Positions 1-7,621 of a DNA stretch of 24,384 nt are shown here, piece by piece (position 1 is the first letter of the stretch; each line of letters starts with the position of its first letter). Source of the stretch: a virus; IMG/VR virus record IMGVR_UViG_3300023172_000190, positions 1 to 24,384 of that record. The stretch is one strand, 5' to 3'. Below the pieces are notes generated by a model, which worked only from the letters and a program-made list of their open reading frames with translations, was not told where the DNA came from and ran no database searches. The position numbers and the translations under genes are program-made.

Positions 1-27
1 GACTATTAATGTGTCGACTATGCCCAT
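1..27 (-). CDS. Start of a gene cut by the window edge
   Basis: An ATG at 25-27 opens nine codons (MGIVDTLIV) that run off the window. The start lies six bases downstream of a late-promoter-like CATAAATA, which itself spans the stop codon of the preceding gene. That is the same arrangement seen at other gene starts here. Nine residues are too few to identify the product, and there is no Shine-Dalgarno sequence. The call rests only on the start codon, the open frame and the promoter spacing. Confidence 0.4.
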
Positions 28-33
28 AATGGT

Positions 34-41
34 TATTTATG
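34..41 (-). promoter_or_regulatory. T4-like late promoter candidate
   Basis: The minus strand reads CATAAATA, 7 of 8 matches to the T4 late -10 element TATAAATA. It overlaps the TAA stop of the 2OG-oxygenase-like gene and ends six bases before the ATG of the next gene. Confidence 0.45.
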
Positions 42-684
42 CATCCTTTAGACTTACATAACTCTCTCTGATTACTAAATTGCCTTGATCATCAAATTGT
101 CGAGTATGTAGATGTGATCTACTATGATCATGGGCCACTTCTCTTCTGTAAAACTTCTCCTCTACAGTTATTTGCCTATCTGTGGAGAGTGTGTAAGCTA
201 ATCCTACACGATATGTATCTGACTCGTTGGTTGTAGTTCTATGTATGACTTTTGAGCTTATTGATACAAAATTACCTGATGTATTTTCAATAGCATATGT
301 TTCGTCTTCTACATCATATAATGTTGTGGTTCCAGTATCTTGTAGCACCCAATATCCCGACAATTCACCCCAATGACCGTGTGAGTTGATATATTGGTCT
401 TTAGGCCAGATGTTCACCCAACATTTAGCATAATAATTTGCTGGGTCTAGATTGTGATGTTCTAATGCCTGAACAGCAAGGTCTAATATTTGTTTTGTCT
501 CTGGAACTATTTCCCATATCTGACCATTGTAATACATTCGACCTGTCCAATAGTCATAATTATTGTTCTCTTCTGCCCATGGAAAAAAATCCAATCTTTT
601 GTCTAAGATTTTATCCACTAAGCCATTAGGAACTTCTACATTTCCTTGAACATAAGATATACTTTTGTATGTTTTTAGTTCCAT
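37..684 (-). CDS. 2OG-Fe(II) oxygenase-like protein
   Basis: 215 residues, probably a double-stranded beta-helix dioxygenase of the kind common in T4-like marine phages. The C-terminal half has an SHGHW segment with His102 and His104, then a strand pattern leading to His148 (KVIHRT) and Arg159 (YRVGLAY). This matches the Fe(II)-binding His-x-His/Asp...His triad followed by an Arg that holds 2-oxoglutarate. The family hydroxylates proteins, nucleic acids or small molecules; the substrate here is unknown. The ATG at 684 is only four bases after the CCA end of the upstream tRNA, and no Shine-Dalgarno is visible. No other in-frame Met occurs before residue 50, so this start is the only reasonable one. 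An inactive cupin-like fold is the alternative. Confidence 0.6.
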   Translation of the reverse strand: MELKTYKSISYVQGNVEVPNGLVDKILDKRLDFFPWAEENNNYDYWTGRMYYNGQIWEIVPETKQILDLAVQALEHHNLDPANYYAKCWVNIWPKDQYINSHGHWGELSGYWVLQDTGTTTLYDVEDETYAIENTSGNFVSISSKVIHRTTTNESDTYRVGLAYTLSTDRQITVEEKFYRREVAHDHSRSHLHTRQFDDQGNLVIRESYVSLKDA

Positions 685-688
685 GTTC

Positions 689-764
<76 letters not shown>

Positions 765-765
765 A

Positions 766-1137
766 TTATAGTTCTCTTAGTCTTTGTGCTAGTTTTTCGT
801 CTACTTTGGTTTCAATTTTCCAATTTTCTTCTACATATCCTAGGTATAATAACATAGTCTTTATAGAGGTCCAATATTGTTGATCTTTTATTTTGAATTC
901 TAACATTCTCATACAAGCATGATAACCAAATACATTGAAAAGTGTGATAAGATGATTTAGCATTAGTCTTTCTCTCATTTCACCATTGTTATGATATCTA
1001 TGGAGAAGGCGTTTTAGATAACGAAATCTACGCAAGTCTTCTTCAAAATCTTCTATATCCTCACATTGAGGATCATCATAGTTTTGAAGTGCAAATGCGT
1101 GAAAATTCTTTTGTGTTAGTTTGTCAAATAGACCCAT
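766..1137 (-). CDS. Conserved phage protein of unknown function
   Basis: 123 residues, mostly helical and charged. The segments DLRRFRYLKRLLHRY, LNHLITLFNVFGYHA and TMLLYLGYV resemble a small family I associate with T4-like marine phages, where it has no assigned function. I see no catalytic motif, signal peptide or membrane segment. Its stop codon lies one base from the 5' end of the tRNA gene, so the two are probably on one transcript. The ATG at 1137 has no good Shine-Dalgarno; a small inverted repeat lies just upstream (1155-1174). Confidence 0.7.
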   Translation of the reverse strand: MGLFDKLTQKNFHAFALQNYDDPQCEDIEDFEEDLRRFRYLKRLLHRYHNNGEMRERLMLNHLITLFNVFGYHACMRMLEFKIKDQQYWTSIKTMLLYLGYVEENWKIETKVDEKLAQRLREL

Positions 1138-1154
1138 AATATAATAATGTTGTT

Positions 1155-1174
1155 TACACCTTTATATAGGTGTA
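1155..1174 (-). other. Small hairpin between genes
   Basis: TACACCT and AGGTGTA form a 7-bp stem around a 6-base AT loop in the 47-base gap upstream of the 766-1137 gene. No T-run follows on either strand, so it is not a convincing intrinsic terminator. It may be a processing site or a weak attenuator. Confidence 0.35.
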
Positions 1175-1184
1175 GATGAAAAGG

Positions 1185-1556
1185 TTAGTAACTTGTTAAC
1201 CCTTTCTTGTGTTTTTTTGCAAGTTGTGTTACAGTAGATAACACACCTCTAAAATCTCTTGCAGATTTTCTTTCAACCTCATTTCCAGAGTCATTATCTA
1301 TAACAGATATATCATAGGGAGGTTTACCGTTGTTGGATTTTGATCCTACAACTATGTCATTTTGTCCTTCACCACCGAAGTCCATACCACCTGTATGATA
1401 ACTAATATCACTCATGCCCATGTCAACTTTCTTGCCAACTGCTCTAGATATCACTTTTTGAATTTCAGACATTTCTTTATCATTAAAATCTGGTTCAGGT
1501 CTACCTGAATATTCTATGAGTTTTGATCGAATGTCTTCGAGTAGTTGTCTTGTCAC
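1185..1556 (-). CDS. Hypothetical protein
   Basis: 123 residues. The start is GTG, overlapping the stop of the upstream gene (TAGTG), which implies translational coupling. The N-terminal third is helical; the middle is Gly/Asp-rich (TGGMDFGGEGQNDIVVG); the C-terminus is basic (AKKHKKG). I do not recognise a family. It sits at the downstream end of a run of small virion-type genes and may be a structural or assembly accessory, but nothing in the sequence proves it. Confidence 0.65.
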   Translation of the reverse strand: MTRQLLEDIRSKLIEYSGRPEPDFNDKEMSEIQKVISRAVGKKVDMGMSDISYHTGGMDFGGEGQNDIVVGSKSNNGKPPYDISVIDNDSGNEVERKSARDFRGVLSTVTQLAKKHKKGLTSY

Positions 1557-1960
1557 TATACTAACTCGCCGTATACCTTGAATGAACCAGTTTCTAATTG
1601 TTCGAAACGAACTTTTAGATTGTAGACTCTTTCTTCATGGTCTATTTCGTCATGTGGTGTGTCTACTGATTTACCCATGATATCACCATGTAGTTTGAAA
1701 GGAATAGTCACTTCACCACTTTCATTCACTTCTAAATCTTTGACGCCTTCTGTTGATAGACCCAACTGATTTAGTTTTGCTTCCATCTGATTGATGGCAG
1801 CTTTAGGATTCATATATTCTGAACTTGCAGTGTGACCTAAGATAGCATTTACTCTAGTTCTTACTTCTGTTTCATCTAAGTCGTATGGTTTATGGAGAGA
1901 AGATAAACCTGCGCCCTCAAATCCTTTTTGTTCTGATAAAAATTCTATAAACTTTTTCAT
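1556..1960 (-). CDS. Hypothetical protein with capsid-targeting-like N-terminus
   Basis: 134 residues. The first eleven, MKKFIEFLSEQ, closely resemble the T4 capsid targeting sequence of internal head proteins (IPIII begins MKTYQEFIAE), which the prohead protease removes after Glu. The rest is mixed alpha/beta without a recognised fold; a beta-rich C-terminal half (VTIPFKLHGDI, YNLKVRFEQLETGSFKVYGEL) could form a small sheet. The start has a Shine-Dalgarno-like TAGGGA upstream. By analogy it may be packaged inside the head. That is inference from the N-terminus and from the neighbouring head-type genes. Confidence 0.65.
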   Translation of the reverse strand: MKKFIEFLSEQKGFEGAGLSSLHKPYDLDETEVRTRVNAILGHTASSEYMNPKAAINQMEAKLNQLGLSTEGVKDLEVNESGEVTIPFKLHGDIMGKSVDTPHDEIDHEERVYNLKVRFEQLETGSFKVYGELV

Positions 1961-1968
1961 AATTTTCC

Positions 1969-2199
1969 CTACGGTATAAGATTATCGTAATAATCTTTAT
2001 TTATCTCTCCTCTTACAGTGGTCTCTCCAGTCTTCCTACACTTAATATAGGTTTTCTTATCGAGACCAGTAAATGGAGAAGTGTATGTTCTAACCCCAGC
2101 AGATATTGTTCCAGGTGTATCACTATATGTGTCAGCTGCTGTTGCAGCGTTATCATATTCCCAAATACTATTGGAACCAGCTACGGTTACCCAAGCCAT
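1969..2199 (-). CDS. Small conserved phage protein, probably virion-associated
   Basis: 76 residues, beginning MAWVTVAGSNSIWEYDN and ending GEINKDYYDNLIP, with a central TYIKCRKTGETTVRGE. I recall similar short proteins opening MAWVTV or MAWQTV from marine T4-like phages, where they are unassigned. The composition (Thr, Tyr, Gly; predicted strands) suggests a small beta protein. It starts two bases after the TAA of the preceding gene, so it is cotranscribed with it. Function unknown. Confidence 0.65.
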   Translation of the reverse strand: MAWVTVAGSNSIWEYDNAATAADTYSDTPGTISAGVRTYTSPFTGLDKKTYIKCRKTGETTVRGEINKDYYDNLIP

Positions 2200-2201
2200 T
2201 C

Positions 2202-2492
2202 TTAACTGTCTGGTAAGATTGAATCGTCATCAACATCTGGTGTTCCTGAGTCTGAATCGTCATCAAAGTCAGCGACATCAGCACCCATTGAACCTGAAGA
2301 CATTGCAACCAATGTTTCCCACTGTACTCTTGAGCCAACTGCTTTTCTTAATAACCATCCTTCTGATACAACACCTGAATCAGCATTTGCAGCTTGTTCA
2401 GCAGTATCTACACCATATGTGTTTGCCTTATCAGCATCGTTTAGATATTTTGGTTTTGAAGCTTCGTCATCTAATAATCCCCAAAGTGCCAT
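2202..2492 (-). CDS. Small conserved phage protein (MALWG family-like)
   Basis: 96 residues. It begins MALWGLLDDEASKPKYLND and has a GWLLRKAVG...VQWETLVAMSS segment, a pattern I associate with small, probably structural proteins of T4-like marine phages. The C-terminal 30 residues are a highly acidic Asp/Ser tail (DFDDDSDSGTPDVDDDS). A strong Shine-Dalgarno, AGGAG, lies before the ATG. No enzymatic motif is visible. A virion role is inferred from relatives and neighbours. Confidence 0.68.
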   Translation of the reverse strand: MALWGLLDDEASKPKYLNDADKANTYGVDTAEQAANADSGVVSEGWLLRKAVGSRVQWETLVAMSSGSMGADVADFDDDSDSGTPDVDDDSILPDS

Positions 2493-2504
2493 AATTCTCT
2501 CCTG

Positions 2505-3083
2505 TTATACTTTTAGTGATGCAATTGCATCGAATGTTTTTTTGAAAGATTTATCGTCTTTCTGTAATAATCTGAGGTATTTATCCCGAATAGGTGCCCT
2601 AACTTTCATTAAAATGTCATGAACTTTGACAGCATCTGCATTCTTTACCTTTGTTTTTTTCATGTCATTGGTTTGAATGTTGCCATCTGTTTTGACATCT
2701 TTTAGTTTTTTCAACTGTATCAGAACATTTGCATCAGCTCTTGTTTGACCACCAGATGCTTTTGAATTCATTGCATCTAATGCTCTTTGAAAGACTTCAT
2801 CTTCTGAAGCTTCAGCATATTTTCCACCTGCCATTTTTGAGATTTTATCAAGTTTATCTTTCAAATCTCTCTCGTTTTTTGCCTGAGCAACAGCACGAGC
2901 AACTTTTTTATTGCCTTGATCTGACATCATGGCAAAATCTGATGATCTTTCCATGACAGCAGCTACTTTCTTAGCATCGCTTTTTACATAACCAAGTTTT
3001 CTAATCTTCTCTTTGAAGACTTTGAATCTTGCGTCTGTAGTGAGAACTTTCTCAACTTCAGCTTTTGTCAATTCTTTAGACAT
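2505..3083 (-). CDS. Hypothetical helical protein, head-region
   Basis: 192 residues, Lys-rich and almost entirely helical, with no cysteine. It shows no known domain. Its ATG overlaps the stop of the 353-residue upstream gene (TAATG), so the two are translationally coupled. The composition (many Lys, Asp, Ala; predicted amphipathic helices) resembles scaffold or core proteins of T4-like heads, but this is only an analogy. Confidence 0.65.
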   Translation of the reverse strand: MSKELTKAEVEKVLTTDARFKVFKEKIRKLGYVKSDAKKVAAVMERSSDFAMMSDQGNKKVARAVAQAKNERDLKDKLDKISKMAGGKYAEASEDEVFQRALDAMNSKASGGQTRADANVLIQLKKLKDVKTDGNIQTNDMKKTKVKNADAVKVHDILMKVRAPIRDKYLRLLQKDDKSFKKTFDAIASLKV

Positions 3084-4144
3084 TACTTTAAATCTTTAGT
3101 CAACATCTTGTCAATCTGAGGTGTTGACATGTCCTTTTCTGTTGGGTCACCGTATGATGATCTACCAACTACTGTTCTTAAGAAGTCATTGACTGCCTTT
3201 TTTGCACCTTTGATTCTAACATGTTTGCCCATCATTGATGCTTTAAGTCCAAATCTTCTTGCATTTTTTACTATTTCCAATGCATGTTTGTTTTGATCAG
3301 CAGGTTTTGATAACTTGTTTTTTGGGTCAACTGTAAGGTTTGAGACCTCTTCGTCTAACTCAACTGCATCTTCCCACATCTTTCTGTAGGAATCCATAAC
3401 TGATACTGCCTCTTCGACTTCTTCTTTGAAATTCAATCCAAGTCTTTTCGCATGTTTTTTGAGAAGTTGTGAAATCGTCATGTTTTTATTTGATGGTCTT
3501 GCGAAATCATCAGCAAGTTCGTCATCTGATAGATATTTCATATCTAACTCATCACCAATCTTTCGTCCTTCAGGTGAACCAACTTTTACATTTTGTTTAC
3601 CTTTGAGGAGTTTTTGCATTCCTGCAATTGCCTTTTTCTTTTCTGAAGGATTTCTGTCAAAGATACCAATTGCCATTGTGCCTTCATTTAATGAATCAAT
3701 AAAACCTTTGATATCTTTTCTGTATAAATCTTTTTGTTGTTTGTAGTTTGATGTATCTACTTTTGCATGAAACTTTTTAAGAATCTCTCTATCTTTTGCA
3801 CTTGCAGCCCAAACATTAGGGAAGTCTTTACGAATGATTGAGTCACCAAGTTTACCTTCTGCAACTACTTCTTCGTTTGCGAACTTAAGTGCAGTTTGAA
3901 CTTCTTTTGATTTAAGTATTTTGTCACCAAAGAACTTTGCGATTTCTTTTCTGGCGATATCATATGCACCACCAAGATCAAGTGCAACTTCTACTGCCTT
4001 TTTGACTTTTGGATCTGATACTTTATTTTTTCTAAAGTATGAAGCAACTTCTTGACCTGTAAGTTTCATCTTACCATATGGTCCAAGAGGATTTACTTTG
4101 CCGTCTTTATCTAATACTTGTTTTGCTTCGTAAAAGAGATTCAT
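3083..4144 (-). CDS. Conserved marine-phage protein, probably virion or prohead component
   Basis: 353 residues. The N-terminal 200 are basic and helical. An acidic linker (KEEVEEAVSVMDSY near 240, and ELDEEV near 262) follows. Residues about 286-353 form a compact C-terminal domain with HVRIKGAKKAVNDFLRTVVG, then SSYGDPTEKDMSTPQIDKML. I associate that ending with several proteins of T4-like marine phages, so it may be a shared module. No catalytic residues are apparent. The start overlaps the upstream stop (TAATG), with GGAGA further upstream. A role in head assembly or packaging is inferred. Confidence 0.68.
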   Translation of the reverse strand: MNLFYEAKQVLDKDGKVNPLGPYGKMKLTGQEVASYFRKNKVSDPKVKKAVEVALDLGGAYDIARKEIAKFFGDKILKSKEVQTALKFANEEVVAEGKLGDSIIRKDFPNVWAASAKDREILKKFHAKVDTSNYKQQKDLYRKDIKGFIDSLNEGTMAIGIFDRNPSEKKKAIAGMQKLLKGKQNVKVGSPEGRKIGDELDMKYLSDDELADDFARPSNKNMTISQLLKKHAKRLGLNFKEEVEEAVSVMDSYRKMWEDAVELDEEVSNLTVDPKNKLSKPADQNKHALEIVKNARRFGLKASMMGKHVRIKGAKKAVNDFLRTVVGRSSYGDPTEKDMSTPQIDKMLTKDLK

Positions 4145-4347
4145 TAGTCTGTCTCCTTTTCTCCTTTATAGTTTTTATCTATGTAGTCAAAGAATTCTTT
4201 CTTCTTCTCTTCTGAATCAAAGTCAGCAGGTGATGATACACCAAACTTCTCTAATGCCTTTTTGAAGAATTCTTGGTATTCTTTAGATTGTTCTAAAACT
4301 TTTTTGGAAGCTTCGACCAACTCTTTTGGTAAATCTTTGATGTTCAT
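4144..4347 (-). CDS. Small conserved phage protein
   Basis: 67 residues, helical and acidic. The core KVLEQSKEYQEFFKKALEKFGV followed by SPADFDSEEKKKEFFDYIDKNY is a pattern I have seen in short proteins of marine T4-like phages and as a module in larger head-region proteins. It is coupled at both ends: TAATG with the gene before, and TAATG with the gene after. No function is known; a structural or scaffold accessory is plausible. Confidence 0.65.
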   Translation of the reverse strand: MNIKDLPKELVEASKKVLEQSKEYQEFFKKALEKFGVSSPADFDSEEKKKEFFDYIDKNYKGEKETD

Positions 4348-4868
4348 TATTTGAGTTCCCCTTTTTCGAAGTAGTCAAACATCTTTTGTTTGCCTTCTTC
4401 ATTTAATTTTAATTGTTTTGCAAGACGACCTAACATGTTTCTTTCTGTTAGTTTTTCTACTGTCTTTTCAACTGATTCTTTTACTGGAGTTTCTTCGACT
4501 GCCTCTTCAACAGCTTCCATAGAAGGCAACTCACCGAGTTTCTTTGCCATTCTTTCAAAACCTTTGGGGTTTTGTTTCTGCATTCCTAGAAGAACTTTAG
4601 GGTCAGTCATACTCATAAGATGAGCAATGCCTAATGTTGCTTTTTTATCTGATATTTTGAAGAGTTTTTTGATCTTATCTTCCATTGATTCTTCATTAAT
4701 AGTATCTTCTTTAACAAAAGAATCATCAGGTTCGAATTCATGTAGAAGTTCTTCAATTTCTTCATTGATGATTTGCTCTGCTGTTTTTTCAATAGAGCCT
4801 TCTTTTCTTTGAACAAATTGCCTTACTTCGTCTAGTTTTTCTTTCCAGTTTTCTGATTTATAACTCAT
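4347..4868 (-). CDS. Hypothetical acidic helical protein with a late promoter
   Basis: 173 residues, strongly acidic, helical. It has repeated Glu-rich stretches (INEEIEELLHEFEPDD around 50, MEAVEEAVEETPVKESVEKTVEKL around 117-140) and a C-terminal RLAKQLKLNEEGKQKMFDYFEKG. Such Ile/Leu-x-Glu-rich linkers would offer sites for a T4-type prohead protease. A perfect TATAAATA lies seven bases before the ATG and there is no Shine-Dalgarno, so this gene probably heads a late transcript with almost no leader. Confidence 0.65.
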   Translation of the reverse strand: MSYKSENWKEKLDEVRQFVQRKEGSIEKTAEQIINEEIEELLHEFEPDDSFVKEDTINEESMEDKIKKLFKISDKKATLGIAHLMSMTDPKVLLGMQKQNPKGFERMAKKLGELPSMEAVEEAVEETPVKESVEKTVEKLTERNMLGRLAKQLKLNEEGKQKMFDYFEKGELK

Positions 4869-4875
4869 AGTCTAT

Positions 4876-4883
4876 TATTTATA
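4876..4883 (-). promoter_or_regulatory. T4-like late promoter
   Basis: A perfect TATAAATA on the minus strand. Its first part overlaps the stop codon of the 4879-5163 gene, and its end is seven bases before the ATG at 4868. With the usual T4 spacing the transcript would start about two bases before that ATG. Confidence 0.65.
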
Positions 4884-5163
4884 TATTCTCAATTCTTACC
4901 ACAAGATTATCCTTGCCTTTTATTAGTCTATGATACTTTCCTTTTGTGATAAAGTATTGTTTTCCTATTTCCAATTCTTTAGGCAAAGTATCATCCATTT
5001 GCAACTGCCAGTTTATTCCTTGCAATACAGTTACAGTTCTGTTTTGTTTGTCTGTATGCCAAACAAGTTCATCATCGTCTACATTGGTATCAAATGTTCT
5101 AATTATATATTTTCTGTTTGTACCTTCTTGTAGAAATAATTCTTCTGTATATGGTTTAGTCAT
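4879..5163 (-). CDS. Small cupin-like conserved phage protein
   Basis: 94 residues, predicted all-beta. The pattern WHTDKQNRTVTVLQG, then WQLQMDDTLPKELEIGKQYFI, then GKYHRLIKG is what a one-domain cupin barrel looks like, with a His/Asp pair early and a His late. Similar short proteins occur in T4-like marine phages without an assigned function. Its ATG lies inside the last codons of the upstream gene (8-base overlap), so it is coupled to it. Whether it binds a metal or only keeps the fold is unclear. Confidence 0.62.
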   Translation of the reverse strand: MTKPYTEELFLQEGTNRKYIIRTFDTNVDDDELVWHTDKQNRTVTVLQGINWQLQMDDTLPKELEIGKQYFITKGKYHRLIKGKDNLVVRIENI

Positions 5164-5428
5164 CTATTTCAGGATAATAGTTATCTGTTTTTTCGTTGAA
5201 TCCGTAATAACCAACACTGTTAGGATTTGGGTCTTCTGCATCAAAAATCTCGTCTACAAAATTTTCAGCACATGACTCAGCATAACTCTCTGAATGGTCA
5301 TGTAGTTTTCTTGTCTCTAGTACATTTTCACCTACTAGAAGATCAACTTCAAATCCTTTTTCTGTCAATCTAACAACTGATTTTCTGTCGTTTTCACGAC
5401 CCCAATACTCGTGCATCACTTCATTCAT
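5156..5428 (-). CDS. Small conserved phage protein
   Basis: 90 residues from the ATG at 5428, which has AGAGG eight bases upstream. The frame is open 49 codons further up, but that part overlaps the well-supported C-terminus of the next gene and is not used. The core VVRLTEKGFEVDLLVGEN followed by KLHDHSESYAESCAENFVDEIF resembles short proteins of T4-like marine phages. The pattern DHSESYAESCAEN is distinctive but has no known activity. Acidic overall; no membrane segment. Function unknown. Confidence 0.7.
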   Translation of the reverse strand: MNEVMHEYWGRENDRKSVVRLTEKGFEVDLLVGENVLETRKLHDHSESYAESCAENFVDEIFDAEDPNPNSVGYYGFNEKTDNYYPEIDD

Positions 5429-5453
5429 AATAATAACCTCTATCTTATATAGT

Positions 5454-5984
5454 TTACCAGAAAAAGTCGCCCCCACCAGAAAGACCCAACTGTTTGGCAT
5501 ATAGTGGAAGGCGGCACGCCCAATACCTAGCACTTGTTTTGTCTTTTGCTTGATCACATTTGTGTCTAGCGGCAAAGGATTTTCTTGCTTCTGGATTATT
5601 TAATTTTACTTTGAGACCTGTTGTGTCTCCCCAAGTAACTTTTTTGATTTTATCACCGTCTTTGACATAGACATAATACTTCTTAGGACCACCTCTTTTA
5701 GGTTTGTTCAATTCGACATCTTCTTCTTCATAGATTGCGAAAGGGCAATCCAAAGGAACAATTTCTCCTTCATAGATTTCAAATTCTCCTATATCGGTTT
5801 CAAGTATTTGTTTGTCAACTTCTGTGAGTGTGTACCGACCCTCAGATACAAGTCGGCGTGCTTCTTTGATAACTTCGAAATACATCATAGAACCTAGACG
5901 GAAAGGATTGTCTAGTATATTAGTCTTCGACTCTTGCAGTTGTGCAATAGTTTCGTCTATGGTTATTTCTTTTAGTGTCTTCAT
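5454..5984 (-). CDS. Conserved phage protein with ARHKCD/ARYWAC C-terminal motif
   Basis: 176 residues. The C-terminus carries VKLNNPEARKSFAARHKCD followed by KTSARYWACRLPL and ends in GGGDFFW. The paired signature (S-F-x-A-R-H-x-C-D and K-T-x-A-R-Y-W-A-C) recurs in head-region and other proteins of large tailed phages; its two cysteines and histidine could bind metal. The middle (KKYYVYVKDGDKIKKVTWGD) is a beta-rich module often found with it. The N-terminus MKTLKEITIDE weakly resembles a capsid-targeting peptide. Precise role unknown. Confidence 0.7.
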   Translation of the reverse strand: MKTLKEITIDETIAQLQESKTNILDNPFRLGSMMYFEVIKEARRLVSEGRYTLTEVDKQILETDIGEFEIYEGEIVPLDCPFAIYEEEDVELNKPKRGGPKKYYVYVKDGDKIKKVTWGDTTGLKVKLNNPEARKSFAARHKCDQAKDKTSARYWACRLPLYAKQLGLSGGGDFFW

Positions 5985-6003
5985 TACAAGTATGTATTGT
6001 CTA

Positions 6004-6243
6004 CTATAGTTCTTTTACCTCGAACTCCTCATTATATGGAAAACCTTTGAGAGGATTCTGAAAGACTTGAGAAAAATGTTTCTTCTTTTGTTCTTTCTGT
6101 TCGTGGAATGCCTTTTCTCTTTCTTTGATAAATTGATCAACTGCTTGACCTGGCGTATCGTTTTGATAAGCAATTCGTGTTTCGTCTGTACCGTGTTCGT
6201 GTACTCCGTTATCAGTAAAGTTGCCTTTTCCTAGTTCACTCAT
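6004..6243 (-). CDS. Hypothetical small protein
   Basis: 79 residues, highly charged. A central basic and Gln-rich helix (FIKEREKAFHEQKEQKKKHF) precedes a short ending, FPYNEEFEVKEL. The start is preceded by GGAGA and overlaps the previous stop region (TAAATG), so it is coupled to the 457-residue gene. I do not recognise a family. Likely a small accessory of the same head-type block. Confidence 0.6.
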   Translation of the reverse strand: MSELGKGNFTDNGVHEHGTDETRIAYQNDTPGQAVDQFIKEREKAFHEQKEQKKKHFSQVFQNPLKGFPYNEEFEVKEL

Positions 6244-7617
6244 TTATTTCTCCCAATATTTGACATACTTACCTTGTTGAATGAGTTTAGATTTCTCTTT
6301 CTCAATCTCTTGGTCTACTTTCATAAGTGCTTCAAGACCGTCAGGTGATTTAATTGCTTTGAGTCTTTTCTCTCCCCATTCTTTGTCTTTCTGTAGAATG
6401 AAGTCGTGTGTTTGTTGATCAATGCCTAGTTTATCATAGAATCTCTGTTGTATTCTTTCTCTAGCACCTTCAGTAAGTTCATCGCCCATTTTTAGAAACA
6501 GATAACCATCTTTCTGTGCTTTATCTGATACTTTAAAGTTCATCATACTTGCAAATGATTGTAAAAGTCTAACACCTTTTTCAGGATTTGATCTATATTC
6601 TTTAGTAAGTTTCTCTCTTACTCTGTTTAGAACTGTATCAATAATTTCATGTGTTCTGCCAACCATCATACCTTCTTCGACTTCTTCTTTCTTGCCTTGT
6701 ACTTTTCTGGCAAGGTCGGCATCTGCTTTACCCCATGTGCCTGAAGACTTAGTTACAAAAGAATTTACTCTTGCATGTCCCCACTGCTCTGGTGTGGTAC
6801 CTGGTCTATGACCAGTTCTCCAAGCTGCAACACCTCTGTTGTAAACTTGTTTGAGTATACCGAAGTCAATACCTGTTTTATCTGCCTTGTCCTTGAGTGA
6901 CTTATCAGCGGCAGATTCTTCTTCTATCTCTTCTTTCTTTGCAGGTACTTCACTATGTTTTGTCTTTGCAAAATCTTCTAAGTCTTTCTCTGACATAGAC
7001 TTTGCAAGTTCTTTGACTTTAGGTGATGCATCTTTCATTTCACCTCTTTTGTATGCAAGTGCCATACCCATAAGTTTTTGTTGTGCTTCTGACTCTGCCT
7101 TTTCTAAGATTGCATCTACATCTATATCAGGTAATGTATCTTCTGATTGTGACTGTCTTTGTTTTTCGATTGCCTCTTTTTCTTTCTCTGACTCGTCTCT
7201 TGCTTTTTGTCTTTCGTTTTCTCTATCGTGGCGATCTTTGAGTGCTTCTGCTTCTCTTTCTTGTTTTGTTTTGAGTCTTTCTAACTCGTCTGCTTGTTTT
7301 GCCTTTAGTTTGGCAGCTGCGACTGCATCTTCACTAAACATCTTTTTGAATTTCTTAGTGTGTTGAGAAGGTTTTGTTTTTGCCTGAGCATCACCTGGTG
7401 CTGGTTTGTATGCAGAAGGATCGTTATCATCTTTCTCTGCACCTTTCTCAAAGTGTCTAGCACGATCTTGTTTAGTGGACTTTGCCATATCATCGCCTTC
7501 GGCATCTTTTGCAAAATATTTTGCAGGCTGAGTGCCGTCTCGGTCTTTGATTTCTTTATCTTGCTTGACTTTCTTTTCAAGCAATCTTTCTATTTTTAGT
7601 TGATCTATTAAGTCCAT
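6244..7617 (-). CDS. Multidomain head-region protein with coiled coil and AAWRTGHRPG domain
   Basis: 457 residues in recognisable blocks. Residues 33-95 hold two related short repeats (KYFAKDAEGDD and RHFEKGAEKDD), then KPAPGD and TKPSQHTKKFKKMF. Residues about 100-160 are a highly charged coiled coil. Residues 249-287 carry the signature GILKQVYNRGVAAWRTGHRP and PEQWGHARVNSF, a domain of unknown function found in many phages (DUF5824, if I recall the number correctly). Acidic linkers (KKEEIEEE, KKEEVEEG) separate it from a helical C-terminal block. A perfect late promoter lies five bases before the ATG with no Shine-Dalgarno. A head, core or co-packaged role is inferred. Confidence 0.72.
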   Translation of the reverse strand: MDLIDQLKIERLLEKKVKQDKEIKDRDGTQPAKYFAKDAEGDDMAKSTKQDRARHFEKGAEKDDNDPSAYKPAPGDAQAKTKPSQHTKKFKKMFSEDAVAAAKLKAKQADELERLKTKQEREAEALKDRHDRENERQKARDESEKEKEAIEKQRQSQSEDTLPDIDVDAILEKAESEAQQKLMGMALAYKRGEMKDASPKVKELAKSMSEKDLEDFAKTKHSEVPAKKEEIEEESAADKSLKDKADKTGIDFGILKQVYNRGVAAWRTGHRPGTTPEQWGHARVNSFVTKSSGTWGKADADLARKVQGKKEEVEEGMMVGRTHEIIDTVLNRVREKLTKEYRSNPEKGVRLLQSFASMMNFKVSDKAQKDGYLFLKMGDELTEGARERIQQRFYDKLGIDQQTHDFILQKDKEWGEKRLKAIKSPDGLEALMKVDQEIEKEKSKLIQQGKYVKYWEK

Positions 7618-7621
7618 GGTA

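Noticed and set aside
1155-1174. Intrinsic terminator upstream of the 766-1137 gene
   Set aside because: The 7-bp stem is AT-containing and no T-run follows on either strand.
5429-5575. N-terminal extension of the 5156-5428 gene to an ATG at 5575
   Set aside because: It would overlap the conserved C-terminus of the 5454-5984 gene, while the ATG at 5428 has AGAGG at proper spacing.
6851-7366. 171-codon open frame on the plus strand, rich in Ser and Phe
   Set aside because: It is antisense to the coiled-coil region of the 457-residue protein; its Ser/Phe/Cys bias mirrors Glu/Lys/Ala codons on the other strand. No plus-strand gene is supported anywhere in the window.
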